Shown here piece after piece: positions 52,484-61,987 of a stretch of DNA of 64,000 nt (the stretch's first letter is position 1; each line of letters starts with the position of its first letter). Source of the DNA: Sphingomonas sp. PsM26 (lineage in GTDB: Bacteria > Pseudomonadota > Alphaproteobacteria > Sphingomonadales > Sphingomonadaceae); contig JARUXA010000013.1 in the NCBI GenBank assembly GCA_030433805.1, forward strand, positions 62,001 to 126,000, in the 5' to 3' direction. The translations under genes were made by a program, and so were the position numbers. Below the pieces are notes generated by a model, which was not told the origin of the DNA, ran no database searches, and saw only the letters and a program-made list of their open reading frames with translations.

Positions 52484-52876
52484 GGTCCGATTACTTATAC
52501 ACGCCGAGTTTCACACCGACATGAGTGAATGTCCGAAGTTCGGAAAGTCAAAAGCGCCCGCGAACGTCCGCAACTGGGTCGTCAGCCTTTGGTTACCTGG
52601 CAGGTCTCCCAAAGGGACAACATTCCCCGGTCCTCCAGCGCTCTGCACTCAAATTTTTCACTCATTTCAACAGGCCTTTTTGTCGCCCGAATAGGCTGAT
52701 GAAGCGTCGTTCCTCCCTCTCCCAGTCGTGGAGCAGGAGAAGGCGTTGCAACGCGCCAGCTCGCAGCAAAAACAATGGTTCCCCGAATGCCCTTGCGGTC
52801 AGTCAAATGTCGGACATATCCTATTTCGCGAGGGGCCGGCGAGCTTGCTGGCCCGGTCGTGATTGAGTGAACCCGG
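52484..52876. other. Gene-less stretch with repeat copy
   Basis: No gene supported. A short-form dispersed repeat occupies 52521-52583. The frames at 52525-52866 and on the minus strand have no protein features. The right end is the promoter side of the GH43 gene. Confidence 0.5.
52521..52583. repeat. Dispersed intergenic repeat, short form
   Basis: ATGAGTGAATGTCCGAAGTTCGG...AAAGCGCCC...GCGAACGTCCGCAACTGGGTCGTC. Same layout as the copies at 49.3 and 56.3 kb. Confidence 0.75.
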
Positions 52877-55800
52877 ATGAATCAAGTGCTGCGCTGTCTG
52901 CGCGTTCTATTGCTCATGATTGCCGGTGCCGCTCCCATCGGTTCGGCGCCCGCCATGCCGCCGCCGCCGTCGGCCTACGTCTTTGTCTACTTCACCGGCA
53001 ATACGATGGACGGCGAAAAGCTGCGGTTCGCGATCTCAGATGGTAACAATGCGTTGCAATGGAAGACGCTGAACGATGCCCAGCCCATCCTCGAATCGAC
53101 CAAGGGCACGCGTGGCTTGCGCGATCCGTTCATCATGCGCTCGGCAGATGGCGACCGTTTCTTTCTACTCGCCACCGATCTTTCGACCGGTCGCACCGGC
53201 TGGGGCGGGGCGACCAACCACGGTAGCCATTATTTGGAAATTTGGGAATCGACCGACCTGATCCACTGGGGCAGGCAGCGCCATGTTCGCGTGAACCTGC
53301 CCGCCGCGGGCATGACCTGGGCACCTGAAGCCACCTACGATCCCACCATTGGCGCGTACGTCGTCTATTGGACGTCCACGCTCTACAAGGATGCCGCGCA
53401 CAATCGCGAGGACGGTAACGGACCGCAGATCCTGGCCGCGATCACCCGGGACTTCAACACCTTCACCGCCCCGAAGCCGTGGTTCAAGGCCGCCGACGTT
53501 CCCGGAGCGGTGAAAGCCAAGGGCATGATCGACGCGACCGTCATGAAGGTTGGTGATCGATATTACCGTTTCACCAAAGTCAGCGACGCCAGCGGCTGCC
53601 AATCGAGCGATATCCTGGCGCAGGTCTCCCCCTCGCTGCGCGCATCCGGCGGGCCGGGCGCGTGGAAGATCGTCGACCGCTGCGTGGGCCGGCGCTCCGG
53701 CACACCCGAGGTGGAGGGGCCGAGCGCGTTCGTCGCCAATCCGGGCGACACCAGCGGGTTCAAATACTTCCTGTGGGTCGATGACTATGGCGGCGTCGGC
53801 TACATCCCGCTGGCGACGAACGACCTCAACGGCAAGATCGCCTGGACCTACCCGCGCGCCTTCAGCCTGCCGGCGTCGCCGCGCCACGGCACGGTCATGG
53901 CGATCACCGCGTCGGAGCGTGACGCGCTCGTCGCGCACTGGAACCGCCCCGCGCCCGCCGCCGCGCCCGCTGCTTACGTCGCCGGTAGCTGGGTGGTTCC
54001 TCCCGTGCTGGCATCCGGTACGCGCTTGCCCGTCCCGGACGGGCACCTAGTCACATGGCGCGTCGACGGTCGCGCGCTGCCCGACGGCATTCTCGTCAAC
54101 CGCGGCGCGATGGCGCGCATCGTCAACCTCGACGGAACCCTGAAGCGTCTGGACGGAACGACGCTCGCCAAGCGCTTCACCGTCCGCCTGCTCGGCACCG
54201 CGTCGGGCCGCCTCATATCCTACGCGCGCGCACCGACGACCGCGCGCGACGCGAACCAGCCGACCGTGGCGCGCAGCGTCCACCTCGCGCTCACCGGCGG
54301 TGATGGCCGCGCCGTCCCACTGAACGACGATTACGGCGTCCTGTTCGCACGCGGCGACTATGTCGGGGTGGATCGCGTCGCGCTACTCGGGGTTGCCGAC
54401 CCGTCCTTGTTCTACTTCGCCGACGGCGCGCTTGGCGTCATCGCGACGCGTGTCGACATGGCCGGCACGCCGGATCACGATCCCACCGCGACGATCATCT
54501 TCCGCAGCGGTTTGAATCACCCGGGCGACTTCGTCGAACTGGGCTCTCTGGACCTGCACACCACCAATGGCGTCACGAAGCCGCACGCGCGCTACGATTC
54601 CGCAGCCCGCCGCTACGTCCTGTCGTGGACCGATCGCTCCGGGCAGTCACGTTGGACGACGGCCGTCGATCTGACGCACACCGAGTGGCGCGACATGCCC
54701 TTCGAGCCCGGCGGCCGTCGGCAGCAGATCGTCTCGGCCGGCAACGTCGGCGACGTCCGCAACGGCCGGATCGTCACCACCGACGACGATACGCTCCCGA
54801 TCGACGCCACCCTGGCGACTGTGCTCACCCAACGCTTTGGCCGCACCGTCAACACCACCGCCGCGGTGGCGCCGAAGGTGATCGCCGCTCGCCAGGCCGC
54901 CCAGCTACGCGATGCACGTGTGACGCTCGGGTATTCGGATGGCTCCACTGCCAACCGCGCCGTCGACTGGGACGCCGCCGACCTCGCGCGCCTTACCCAT
55001 CCAGGTCGCTTTGTCGTCCACGGCACAGTCCGCCAGCGGACCTATCCGGCGATCTTCGCCTATAATCGCGCCGATCCCGACATCTATCGCTGGGAGCGCA
55101 ACGGCCGCGTCCGCTACCTCTTCGTCGCAACCGACGACACGAACAACGACAATGTCGGCTCCGCGCACCTGCCTATCCGGGTCGCCGGGACGATCGCCGA
55201 CCTCGCCGACGACAATGGCGGCCGCGCGCGGGAGGTCGACCTGCTCAATCGTCGTGCCCGCCGCGACCGCACCGTCGAGGGCCGCGTCATTGCCGGTTGC
55301 TATTGGGCACCCGAGCTGCACGAGATCGGCGGCAAGCTCTCAATCCTTTTCGCGCCCTGCTTCAATCCAAAGGACTCCACGTCGAACGAGGGCGGCGCGT
55401 GGTTCACGGTCGAATCGCACATCATGCAACTGCGCGACGGCGGCGACCCCGCCAATCCTGCGGACTGGTCGAGGCCCGCGGCGATTCACAAGGCCGACGG
55501 CGCACGGCTCGGCCGCGCCGAGATGCCGAGCAACATCAGTCTCGACATGTCCTATCTCGAAGTCGCTGGTCAGAGCTATTACACATGGTCGCAACGCTAT
55601 CTGCCAACCGCTGGAGCGTTGGGCGACCCGCTGACATGGATCGCGAAGGTCGATCCTTCGCATCCGACGCGCCTTGCCAGCGAGCCAACCCCAGTCATCG
55701 CGCCCGAGACCTCGGTCGAAGAGAACCTCGCCGAAGGCGCGTTCGCGCTCCAGCACGACGGACGGCTGACGCTCGTCTATTCAAGCTCGGGGGTCAGTCC

Positions 55801-56152
55801 GACCTATGTCGTCAACGGCATCTCCGCGCCGGTGGATGCCGACCTGACCAGGACCGGTTCGTGGCGCAAGTGGCCGACACCGCTCCAGAAAAGCGTGCCG
55901 ATGCCCGCAGGGGTCACAGATTACCGCCGCTACGAACAGGGACCGGGCCATGGCGCCTTCACTACTGACGAGGACGGCAACGACCTTTATGTCTACCATA
56001 GCTGGGGCAACGGTGTCGGCGGCGACGGCCGAGATGCGCGCGTTCGTCGCACGCATTGGACTGCGGACGGGCGCCCCCTGCTCGACATGACCACCAACGA
56101 AGAAGTTGCCCCCGTCAACCGCCGCGTCACGATGGACGTCACAATCCGCTGA
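52877..56152 (+). CDS. Large secreted GH43-like protein with two five-bladed modules
   Basis: 1091 residues. A signal peptide is present (LRVLLLMIAGAAPIGSAPAM). Module 1 (about 30-350): YVFVYFTGNTMDGEKLRFAISDG, GLRDPFIMRSADGDRFFLLATD, MTWAPEATYDPTIGAYVVYWTS, GMIDATVMKVGDRYYRFTK, EVEGPSAF. A middle section has bacterial Ig-like character (LGYSDGSTANRAVDWDAADLARL). Module 2 (about 720-1091): ADPDIYRWERNGRVRYLFVATDD, GCYWAPELHEIGGKLSILFAPCF, MDMSYLEV-like and WSQRYLP. Both modules have Asp/Glu placed as in GH43 arabinosidase-type enzymes. Which module is catalytic is unclear. Monocistronic. Confidence 0.85.
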   Translation: MNQVLRCLRVLLLMIAGAAPIGSAPAMPPPPSAYVFVYFTGNTMDGEKLRFAISDGNNALQWKTLNDAQPILESTKGTRGLRDPFIMRSADGDRFFLLATDLSTGRTGWGGATNHGSHYLEIWESTDLIHWGRQRHVRVNLPAAGMTWAPEATYDPTIGAYVVYWTSTLYKDAAHNREDGNGPQILAAITRDFNTFTAPKPWFKAADVPGAVKAKGMIDATVMKVGDRYYRFTKVSDASGCQSSDILAQVSPSLRASGGPGAWKIVDRCVGRRSGTPEVEGPSAFVANPGDTSGFKYFLWVDDYGGVGYIPLATNDLNGKIAWTYPRAFSLPASPRHGTVMAITASERDALVAHWNRPAPAAAPAAYVAGSWVVPPVLASGTRLPVPDGHLVTWRVDGRALPDGILVNRGAMARIVNLDGTLKRLDGTTLAKRFTVRLLGTASGRLISYARAPTTARDANQPTVARSVHLALTGGDGRAVPLNDDYGVLFARGDYVGVDRVALLGVADPSLFYFADGALGVIATRVDMAGTPDHDPTATIIFRSGLNHPGDFVELGSLDLHTTNGVTKPHARYDSAARRYVLSWTDRSGQSRWTTAVDLTHTEWRDMPFEPGGRRQQIVSAGNVGDVRNGRIVTTDDDTLPIDATLATVLTQRFGRTVNTTAAVAPKVIAARQAAQLRDARVTLGYSDGSTANRAVDWDAADLARLTHPGRFVVHGTVRQRTYPAIFAYNRADPDIYRWERNGRVRYLFVATDDTNNDNVGSAHLPIRVAGTIADLADDNGGRAREVDLLNRRARRDRTVEGRVIAGCYWAPELHEIGGKLSILFAPCFNPKDSTSNEGGAWFTVESHIMQLRDGGDPANPADWSRPAAIHKADGARLGRAEMPSNISLDMSYLEVAGQSYYTWSQRYLPTAGALGDPLTWIAKVDPSHPTRLASEPTPVIAPETSVEENLAEGAFALQHDGRLTLVYSSSGVSPTYVVNGISAPVDADLTRTGSWRKWPTPLQKSVPMPAGVTDYRRYEQGPGHGAFTTDEDGNDLYVYHSWGNGVGGDGRDARVRRTHWTADGRPLLDMTTNEEVAPVNRRVTMDVTIR

Positions 56153-56286
56153 GGCACGATAGCAATTGCACCGTTTTGCTAATCCCGAAGGCTAACTTCC
56201 TCGCAGCGCAGGGAGCCGCCTGTCCGTTACCTCCCATTCATGACATTCTTGACGGACGAGCGGATGCGAGAAGTTGCCAACTCTAA

Positions 56287-56348
56287 GCTGAACGAATGTC
56301 TCCGGCTGGTAAGCGGGGAAGCGCACTTGAACGTCCGGTTGTGGGTCG
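56287..56348. repeat. Dispersed intergenic repeat, short form
   Basis: TGAACGAATGTCTCCGGCTGG...AAGCGGGGAAGCGCACT...GAACGTCCGGTTGTGGGTCGTC. It overlaps the region just downstream of the recombinase stop (56351). Confidence 0.75.
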
Positions 56349-56350
56349 TC

Positions 56351-56983
56351 TCAGACCTCGGTGCGTTCGGCCAGTTCCAAAGCGTCTTCGACATCCACGC
56401 CGAGGTAGCGGACGGTACTTTCAATCTTCGCATGGCCGAGAAGAATTTGAACTGCGCGTAGATTGCCCGTCGCCTTGTAGATGATCGAGGCTTTGGTGCG
56501 TCGAAGGGAGTGAGTGCCGTAATCCTCGGCTTGGAGGCCGATGCCGACAATCCATTCGCGAACAAGGCGGGCATACTGCCTTGTGCTCATGTGCCCCATA
56601 TAGTCGTTACGGCTTGGGAAGACGAAATCGTCCAATGTGCCGCCACGGCGTTCAAGCCATGCGAACAGGGTTTTACGGGCAGGTTCAACGATCTCGAACT
56701 GCACGGGTCGTTTCGTCTTTTGCTGAACCACGATCGCGCGATCCCGAATGCGGCCACCGGCAACGATGTCGCCGATGCGGACTTTCACAACATCGCAACC
56801 GCGCAGCTTGCTGTCGATCGCGAAATCGAAAAGCGCTTGATCCCGCAGACGCTGGTGCTGGTCGAGCCAGAAGCGAATAGCCCAAACTTGTTGCGGTTTC
56901 AGTGCGCGCTTCGCCCCAAGCACACGGCCCTCGTTCCAAGGGCGAAGTTCTTGAAAGGCTGGATCTAACGAGGAATGGCCCAT
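56351..56983 (-). CDS. Short tyrosine recombinase/integrase
   Basis: 210 residues. The catalytic domain of the tyrosine recombinase family is complete: Arg in SKLRGCDVVKVRIGD, Lys region in AIVVQQKTKRPVQFEI, HxxR in GTHSLRRTKASI, His in LLGHAKIESTVRYLGV with the nucleophilic Tyr. The N-terminal SAM-like core-binding domain is much reduced, so it is shorter than phage integrases. Such small integrases are common as chromosomal genes near repeats in sphingomonads. No attachment sites or tRNA gene were found next to it. Confidence 0.9.
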   Translation of the reverse strand: MGHSSLDPAFQELRPWNEGRVLGAKRALKPQQVWAIRFWLDQHQRLRDQALFDFAIDSKLRGCDVVKVRIGDIVAGGRIRDRAIVVQQKTKRPVQFEIVEPARKTLFAWLERRGGTLDDFVFPSRNDYMGHMSTRQYARLVREWIVGIGLQAEDYGTHSLRRTKASIIYKATGNLRAVQILLGHAKIESTVRYLGVDVEDALELAERTEV

Positions 56984-57147
56984 CGCTTGTCTCCACGGTG
57001 CAAAGTGAGCGCCGCAGGGTACACCGGGAAGGGTGAAGTAGCCGTTTGCATTTATGGTTGGCGAAACGCCGGTGAACTAACGGCCGAGATCGAGCTGTTG
57101 GAAGCAGATGGCGTGCGGCCGCGTCTGGATCGAATAGGTTCAAACTT

Positions 57148-57199
57148 AATGGTCAATATGTGAACCCTAAATTGATTAGATACTGATCGGCGGCTAGCT
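57148..57199. repeat. Degenerate copy of the 39.8-kb inverted repeat
   Basis: ATGGTCAATATGTGAACC, then AATTGATTAGATACTGATCGG and CGGCTAGC align with the 39757-39805 element (GGTCAATATCTGAACC...GATATTGACCGACAGCTAAC). The right arm has diverged, so the hairpin is no longer perfect. It lies between the recombinase and the lacI gene. Confidence 0.6.
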
Positions 57200-57278
57200 G
57201 TCATCGCCGACCGCCTTGCTCATCAGATGTCCTTGAGTAGGTAGGCTACAGCTGGCATTGGCTGACCGTATTAGGTCT

Positions 57279-58334
57279 TCAGAGCTGGGCATTCGATTCC
57301 AGCGTCAATGACGTTTGAGGATCATGGCTGCTACCCAACTCCAAACCCATGGGCCATCGCCGTTGGAGGTGGGGAAAGTCAGCGTTCATGGGATCAGCTA
57401 GTGTTGCGACCACCGCCTCTGAAAGCGCCAGGCCAAGTGCCTCAAGGTCGAGTTTAAAACACGTAAGTTTGGGTAAAAGACTTCGGCAGGCGGGATTGTC
57501 GCGCAGACCGATCACGGCAATATCCCGCCCGGGCTCAAGATGAAGTTGGCGAAGCGCACGGTAGGCTCCCACCGGAGCGGTTTCCCCCATCAACAGCAGT
57601 GCCGATGGCTTGTCGCGCAACATCATTAGCTCGCGTGCAGCGGACTCGCCGTCGACTTCATCGGTGTCGCCATGATGCACAAGGTCAGGATCCCAATCGA
57701 TACCCGCATTTTCCAGCGCTGATTTATAAGAATCGATGACGATTTGACTGTTGTTGATCGTGGCTGGCGGGGCGACCAGTCCGATGCGTCGATGTCCGGC
57801 TGCAGCGAACAGCGCGATCGCATCCGCAACGACTGCCTCGAAATCAAGATCGATCCACGCGAACGGGCGCTCCGTTTCCGATCGGCCAAGCGCGACAAAG
57901 GGGATGTTGCGGTTTTGTAGGAACGCGATGCGGTCGTCATGGACTTGCGTTGCCGACAGCAGCCAGGCGTCGACGGTTCCGCGAGACACGTGGCGGCGCA
58001 GGAAGGTGAGGGCGTCCTCGCCCTTGCGCGCGAGTAGGATGACGAGGTCCAGCCCGTGCTTGTCCAATCCGCTTTGAACGCCTTCCCACAAGGCCATGAA
58101 GAAAGGCTCGCCATATACCGCGCTGTCATGTTCCAGCGTGAGCATGAAGCCGACTGTGCCGGTACGGCCGCTGCGCAACGTCCGCCCCGACTGGTTCGGC
58201 GTATAGCCGAGCGCGTCCGCAGCCGCGATGACTCGCTGGCGTGTCTGGGGGTTGACGTCCTTGCGGTCGTTCAGCGCACGCGAAACCGTGCCGATCGATA
58301 GGCCAAGGTGATTGGCCAGAGAACGGATATCCAT
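57279..58334 (-). CDS. LacI family transcriptional regulator
   Basis: 351 residues. The N-terminus MDIRSLANHLGLSIGTVSRALNDRK is the LacI helix-turn-helix, with DALGYTPNQSGRTLRSGRTGTVGFML as hinge; the sugar-binding domain follows (VAPPATINNSQIVIDSYKSALENAG). Divergent from GH31, GPH transporter and GH-A genes, which are its likely targets through the palindrome at 58409-58424. The inducer is probably a disaccharide or its product. Confidence 0.93.
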   Translation of the reverse strand: MDIRSLANHLGLSIGTVSRALNDRKDVNPQTRQRVIAAADALGYTPNQSGRTLRSGRTGTVGFMLTLEHDSAVYGEPFFMALWEGVQSGLDKHGLDLVILLARKGEDALTFLRRHVSRGTVDAWLLSATQVHDDRIAFLQNRNIPFVALGRSETERPFAWIDLDFEAVVADAIALFAAAGHRRIGLVAPPATINNSQIVIDSYKSALENAGIDWDPDLVHHGDTDEVDGESAARELMMLRDKPSALLLMGETAPVGAYRALRQLHLEPGRDIAVIGLRDNPACRSLLPKLTCFKLDLEALGLALSEAVVATLADPMNADFPHLQRRWPMGLELGSSHDPQTSLTLESNAQL

Positions 58335-58408
58335 TCCCGTTCAATTGAGCCTGTCACGCCATTACGCAAGCGGATTGACAACCGATTGGGAAGCCATCAC
58401 AAACGCCA

Positions 58409-58424
58409 CCGGAAACGTTTACGG
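58409..58424. promoter_or_regulatory. LacI-type operator before the GH31 gene
   Basis: CCGGAAACGTTTACGG is centred on AACGTT with partly symmetric flanks (GGAAACGTTTAC), the usual form of LacI/PurR-family operators. It is about 28 nt downstream of a TTGACA hexamer at 58375-58380, so binding would block transcription of the GH31 operon. Confidence 0.7.
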
Positions 58425-58469
58425 TCGCGATCAAGACGACCCGCCAAAAACGATTCGGAGGATGACTGG

Positions 58470-60512
58470 TTGGATACGCTTATTCTGGAATCGCGCGCGA
58501 TCGCATGGTCGTATGACGGTGCGTGGCTGCGGATCGAGGCGCATGGTCGCGACGGGTTGCGGTTGCGCGCGTCCGCGCATGCCGAGCGTCCGGCGAGCGC
58601 TGGCGCCTTGCTCGACGTTGCAACACCCGATCCCGTAATCAGCCGGAATGGTGCCGTCGCGCGGATCGCGAACGGCAGGATCGTGGCCGAAGTCGATCTA
58701 CAGGGACGGGTTCGTTTTCTCGATTCCAACGGTCGGCTGTTGCTCGAGGAGAAGTGGCGGCAGCGCGATACGGTGACGAAGTTCTGGACGGTCGGAACCG
58801 AGGACGTCCGCACCATCAGCGCACTCGGCATCGCCGGCCGCGAGTTCAAGCCGGTTTCGGGCGAGGTGTCGCACATCACGGTTCGGTTCGAAGCGAAGCC
58901 GGGCGAGCGCCTGTTCGGCATGGGGCAGTATCAGCAGCCCAATCTCGATCTGGCGGGCTGCTCGCTCGAACTGGCACAGCGCAATTCACAAGCAAGCGTG
59001 CCCTATGTCGTGTCGAGCGAAGGCTATGGCCTGCTGTGGAACAGCCCCGCGATCGGGGACGTGTGTTTCGCCGCCAACGGCGCCACCTGGACCTCGCGCG
59101 CGGCGCGCGAAGTGGATTACTGGATCACCGCCGCCGATACGCCGGCCGGGCTGGTCCGCAATTACGCGGCCGTCACCGGCACGGTGCCGACCATGCCGGA
59201 TTTCGCGCTGGGCCTCTGGCAAAGCAAGCTGCGCTACCGCACGCAGGACGAACTGCTGGCGGTCGCTCGCGAATATCGCGATCGCGGAATTCCGCTTGCG
59301 GTGATCGTCGCGGATTTCTTCCATTGGCCGGTGCAGGGAGACTGGCGGTTCGATCCGCGCGAATGGCCCGATCCCGCCGCGATGACCGCAGAATTGAAAG
59401 CGATGGGCACCGAGCTGCTGGTATCGGTCTGGCCGACCGTCGACCCACGATCCGAGAATTACGCGGAGATGGCCGAGAAGGGCTATCTCGTCCGAAGCAA
59501 GCGCGGCGTCGATGTGCAGCAGGAGTTCCTCGGGAATACGCGCTTCATCGACACGACGCACCCCGGAGCGCGTGCGTTGCTGTGGGATCGACTGAAGCGC
59601 AATTATCGCGAGCTCGGTGTGCGGCTGTTCTGGCTGGACGAAGCCGAGCCCGAATATGGCGCGTATGATTTCGACAATTACCGCTATCACGCGGGTGAGG
59701 TGCTGGCGGTTGGCAATGCCTATCCGCTGCACTTTGCGCAGGTCGTGGCGGACGGGATGCGCGCCGAAGGTGAGGGCGATGTCGTCAGCCTGGTCCGCTG
59801 TGCCTGGGCAGGAAGCCAGCGTCATGGCGCGCTGGTCTGGTCGGGTGACATCCACAGCTCGTTCGATGCGATGCGCAACCAGTTGAGCGCCGGGCTCAAT
59901 ATGGGGATGGCGGGGATTTCGTGGTGGACCACCGATATCGGCGGTTTCCATGGCGGGAATGTCGAGGACCCGGCCTTTCATGAATTGATGGTGCGCTGGT
60001 TCCAATGGGCCGTCTTCACGCCCGTCCTGCGGATGCACGGCCACCGCGACCCGATCACCCCGCCGGCCGAGCCGTTCCGCGACGGCGTGGCGCAATGCGA
60101 CACGGGTGCCGGAAACGAACTGTGGAGTTTCGGCGAGCCGGTCTATCAGATCCTCAGCCGCTACGCCGCCCTGCGCGAACGATTGCGCCCCTATGTCGCA
60201 GGATTGATGGCCGAGGCCCATACGCACGGCGACCCGCTGATGCGACCGATGTTCTACGATCACCCGGGCGACGAACGCTCCTGGACGCTAGACGACCAAT
60301 ATATGTTCGGGCCGGATCTGCTGGTCGCACCGATCCTCGCCGCAGGCGTGACCGAGCGCGACGTCTGGTTGCCGTCCGGCGACTGGGTGGATGCCTGGAC
60401 CGGGGAAGCCCGGTCCGGCGGAGCGAGCATCCGCTGCCCCGCACCGTTGCACCAAATTCCGGTGTTCGTCCGCGCGGGTGCGGCAGTGGCGGCGGCATTC
60501 GCCGACGCCTGA
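58470..60512 (+). CDS. GH31 glycoside hydrolase (alpha-xylosidase/alpha-glucosidase type)
   Basis: 680 residues from a TTG at 58470, chosen because CGGAGG lies 8 nt upstream and the ATG between them is out of frame; the longer frame overlaps the operator. Barrel motifs: FALGLWQSKLRYRTQDELLAVAREYRDRGIPL, VRLFWLDEAEPEYG (nucleophile Asp), ALVWSGDIHSSFDAM (acid Asp), GISWWTTDIGGFHGG, FTPVLRMHGHRDP. No signal peptide, so cytoplasmic. It lies before a GPH sugar transporter, which fits hydrolysis of imported alpha-linked oligosaccharides. The exact linkage cannot be told. Confidence 0.93.
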   Translation: MDTLILESRAIAWSYDGAWLRIEAHGRDGLRLRASAHAERPASAGALLDVATPDPVISRNGAVARIANGRIVAEVDLQGRVRFLDSNGRLLLEEKWRQRDTVTKFWTVGTEDVRTISALGIAGREFKPVSGEVSHITVRFEAKPGERLFGMGQYQQPNLDLAGCSLELAQRNSQASVPYVVSSEGYGLLWNSPAIGDVCFAANGATWTSRAAREVDYWITAADTPAGLVRNYAAVTGTVPTMPDFALGLWQSKLRYRTQDELLAVAREYRDRGIPLAVIVADFFHWPVQGDWRFDPREWPDPAAMTAELKAMGTELLVSVWPTVDPRSENYAEMAEKGYLVRSKRGVDVQQEFLGNTRFIDTTHPGARALLWDRLKRNYRELGVRLFWLDEAEPEYGAYDFDNYRYHAGEVLAVGNAYPLHFAQVVADGMRAEGEGDVVSLVRCAWAGSQRHGALVWSGDIHSSFDAMRNQLSAGLNMGMAGISWWTTDIGGFHGGNVEDPAFHELMVRWFQWAVFTPVLRMHGHRDPITPPAEPFRDGVAQCDTGAGNELWSFGEPVYQILSRYAALRERLRPYVAGLMAEAHTHGDPLMRPMFYDHPGDERSWTLDDQYMFGPDLLVAPILAAGVTERDVWLPSGDWVDAWTGEARSGGASIRCPAPLHQIPVFVRAGAAVAAAFADA

Positions 60513-60557
60513 AATCGACCGGACACGCGCAAAGCGGCCGACGAGTGGAGAGGAAGG

Positions 60558-61955
60558 ATGGCAATGACAGCGTTAGCGCAGGACGGCAGTGGAAGCGGGA
60601 CCGTCCCGCTCGTGACCACGCCCGCGGAGCGCGTGCCGTTCTTCGAGAAGGTCTGTTACGGCTTTGGCGACGCTGGCGGCACGATCATCACCGGACTGAT
60701 CGCCAACTTCCTCACCTTTTATTACACCGACGTGTTCGGGCTGGCGCCGGGCATCGTCGGAATCCTGTTCCTGTCGCTGCGGGTGTTCGATGCGGTTTCG
60801 GACCCGCTGATCGGCATCATGGCGGATCGCACGTACACGCGCTGGGGCAAGTTCCGCCCGTATCTGTTGTGGACCGCGATCCCGGTCGGCCTCAGTTGCT
60901 TCCTGACCTTCCAGTCCCCCGACTTCGGTTATGACGGAAAGGTCGCTTATGCGGCAGCGACCTATTTCCTGCTCGCCTTCTTCTATTCGCTCAACAACGT
61001 GCCCTATTGCGCGCTGATCACGCGGATGACCGACAGCGCGCGCGAAGGCGTATCGTGCCAGTCGGTGCGCTTCGCGATGGTCGCGGTGGCATCGTTCGCG
61101 GTTTCGGTCGGGCTGCCGATCATGGTGCGGCAGCTTGGCGGCGGGGACGTCGCGCGCGGATACCGCGACGGTGTGGCGATCCTGTCGCTTGCCGCAGTGG
61201 CGATGTTCCTGATCTGCTTCCTGTTCGTGCGCGAGCGCGTTCCGGAAACCGGCGCCGAGGAGCCGCCGTTGCGGGTCGCGATCGCCAATACGCTCAAGAA
61301 CGACCAGCTTCGCCTGACTTTCCTGATGACCCTGCTGTTGATCAGCATCTTCAACACCAAGGGCGGCGCGGCCCTCTATTTCATCACTTATGTGCTGGGC
61401 GGCGACGCCACCTATCAGGCGTTGTTCTTCGGCACCGCCACCGCGGGCGGGTTGCTCGGGTCGATCGTCGTGCAGGCCTTCACGCGCCGCTTCGACGTCA
61501 AGACGGTGTACGTCTGGGTCAACCTCGTGCTCGTCGTCGGGCATTTCGGCGCGTATTTCGTGCCGGGCAGCTATCCCGCGCTGTGGCTGGTGCTGGTCGG
61601 ACTGTGCTGCACGGTGCTGGGCTGCACGCTGCCGTTGCACTTCACGCTGATTCAACTGGCGGATCAATATGGCGAGTGGAAGCTCGGCATGCGCTCGTCG
61701 GGGATGAGCTTCGCGTTCAACCAGTTCTTCGTGAAGCTCGCGTGGGCGCTGGCGGGCGCGCTGATCAGCGGTGTGCTGGTGATCGTGTCGTACAAGGCGG
61801 GGGCCGGCAACCAGACGCCATCGTCGCTGACCGGTATCCGCCTGCTCTCCACCGTGATTCCCGGCTTGCTGCACCTCGCGCTCGCGCTCACCGCCAGCCG
61901 CCTGATCCTCAACCGCGCGACGATCGACCGCATGACCGCGGCACGCGCGGCATGA
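60558..61955 (+). CDS. GPH-family glycoside-cation symporter
   Basis: 465 residues, 12 membrane segments. Motifs of the glycoside-pentoside-hexuronide family: KVCYGFGDAGGTIITGLIANFLTFYYTDVFGL, SLRVFDAVSDPLIGIMADRTYTRWGKFRPYLLW, and ADQYGEWKLGMRSSGMSFAFNQFFVKLAWALAGA. It imports glycosides with Na+ or H+. GGAGAGGAAGG precedes two in-frame ATGs (60558 and 60564); either may be used. It lies 45 nt after GH31 in the LacI-controlled group. Confidence 0.95.
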   Translation: MAMTALAQDGSGSGTVPLVTTPAERVPFFEKVCYGFGDAGGTIITGLIANFLTFYYTDVFGLAPGIVGILFLSLRVFDAVSDPLIGIMADRTYTRWGKFRPYLLWTAIPVGLSCFLTFQSPDFGYDGKVAYAAATYFLLAFFYSLNNVPYCALITRMTDSAREGVSCQSVRFAMVAVASFAVSVGLPIMVRQLGGGDVARGYRDGVAILSLAAVAMFLICFLFVRERVPETGAEEPPLRVAIANTLKNDQLRLTFLMTLLLISIFNTKGGAALYFITYVLGGDATYQALFFGTATAGGLLGSIVVQAFTRRFDVKTVYVWVNLVLVVGHFGAYFVPGSYPALWLVLVGLCCTVLGCTLPLHFTLIQLADQYGEWKLGMRSSGMSFAFNQFFVKLAWALAGALISGVLVIVSYKAGAGNQTPSSLTGIRLLSTVIPGLLHLALALTASRLILNRATIDRMTAARAA

Positions 61956-61987
61956 CCCCCTCCCTCTACCCAGCGGAATTTCCCCTT

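Noticed and set aside
56975..57163. 62-codon plus-strand frame upstream of the recombinase
   Set aside because: No motif or ribosome site and overlaps the recombinase start on the other strand.
60573..61874. 433-codon minus-strand frame opposite the GPH transporter
   Set aside because: Polar, His/Arg/Gln-rich shadow; the plus strand encodes a textbook GPH symporter.
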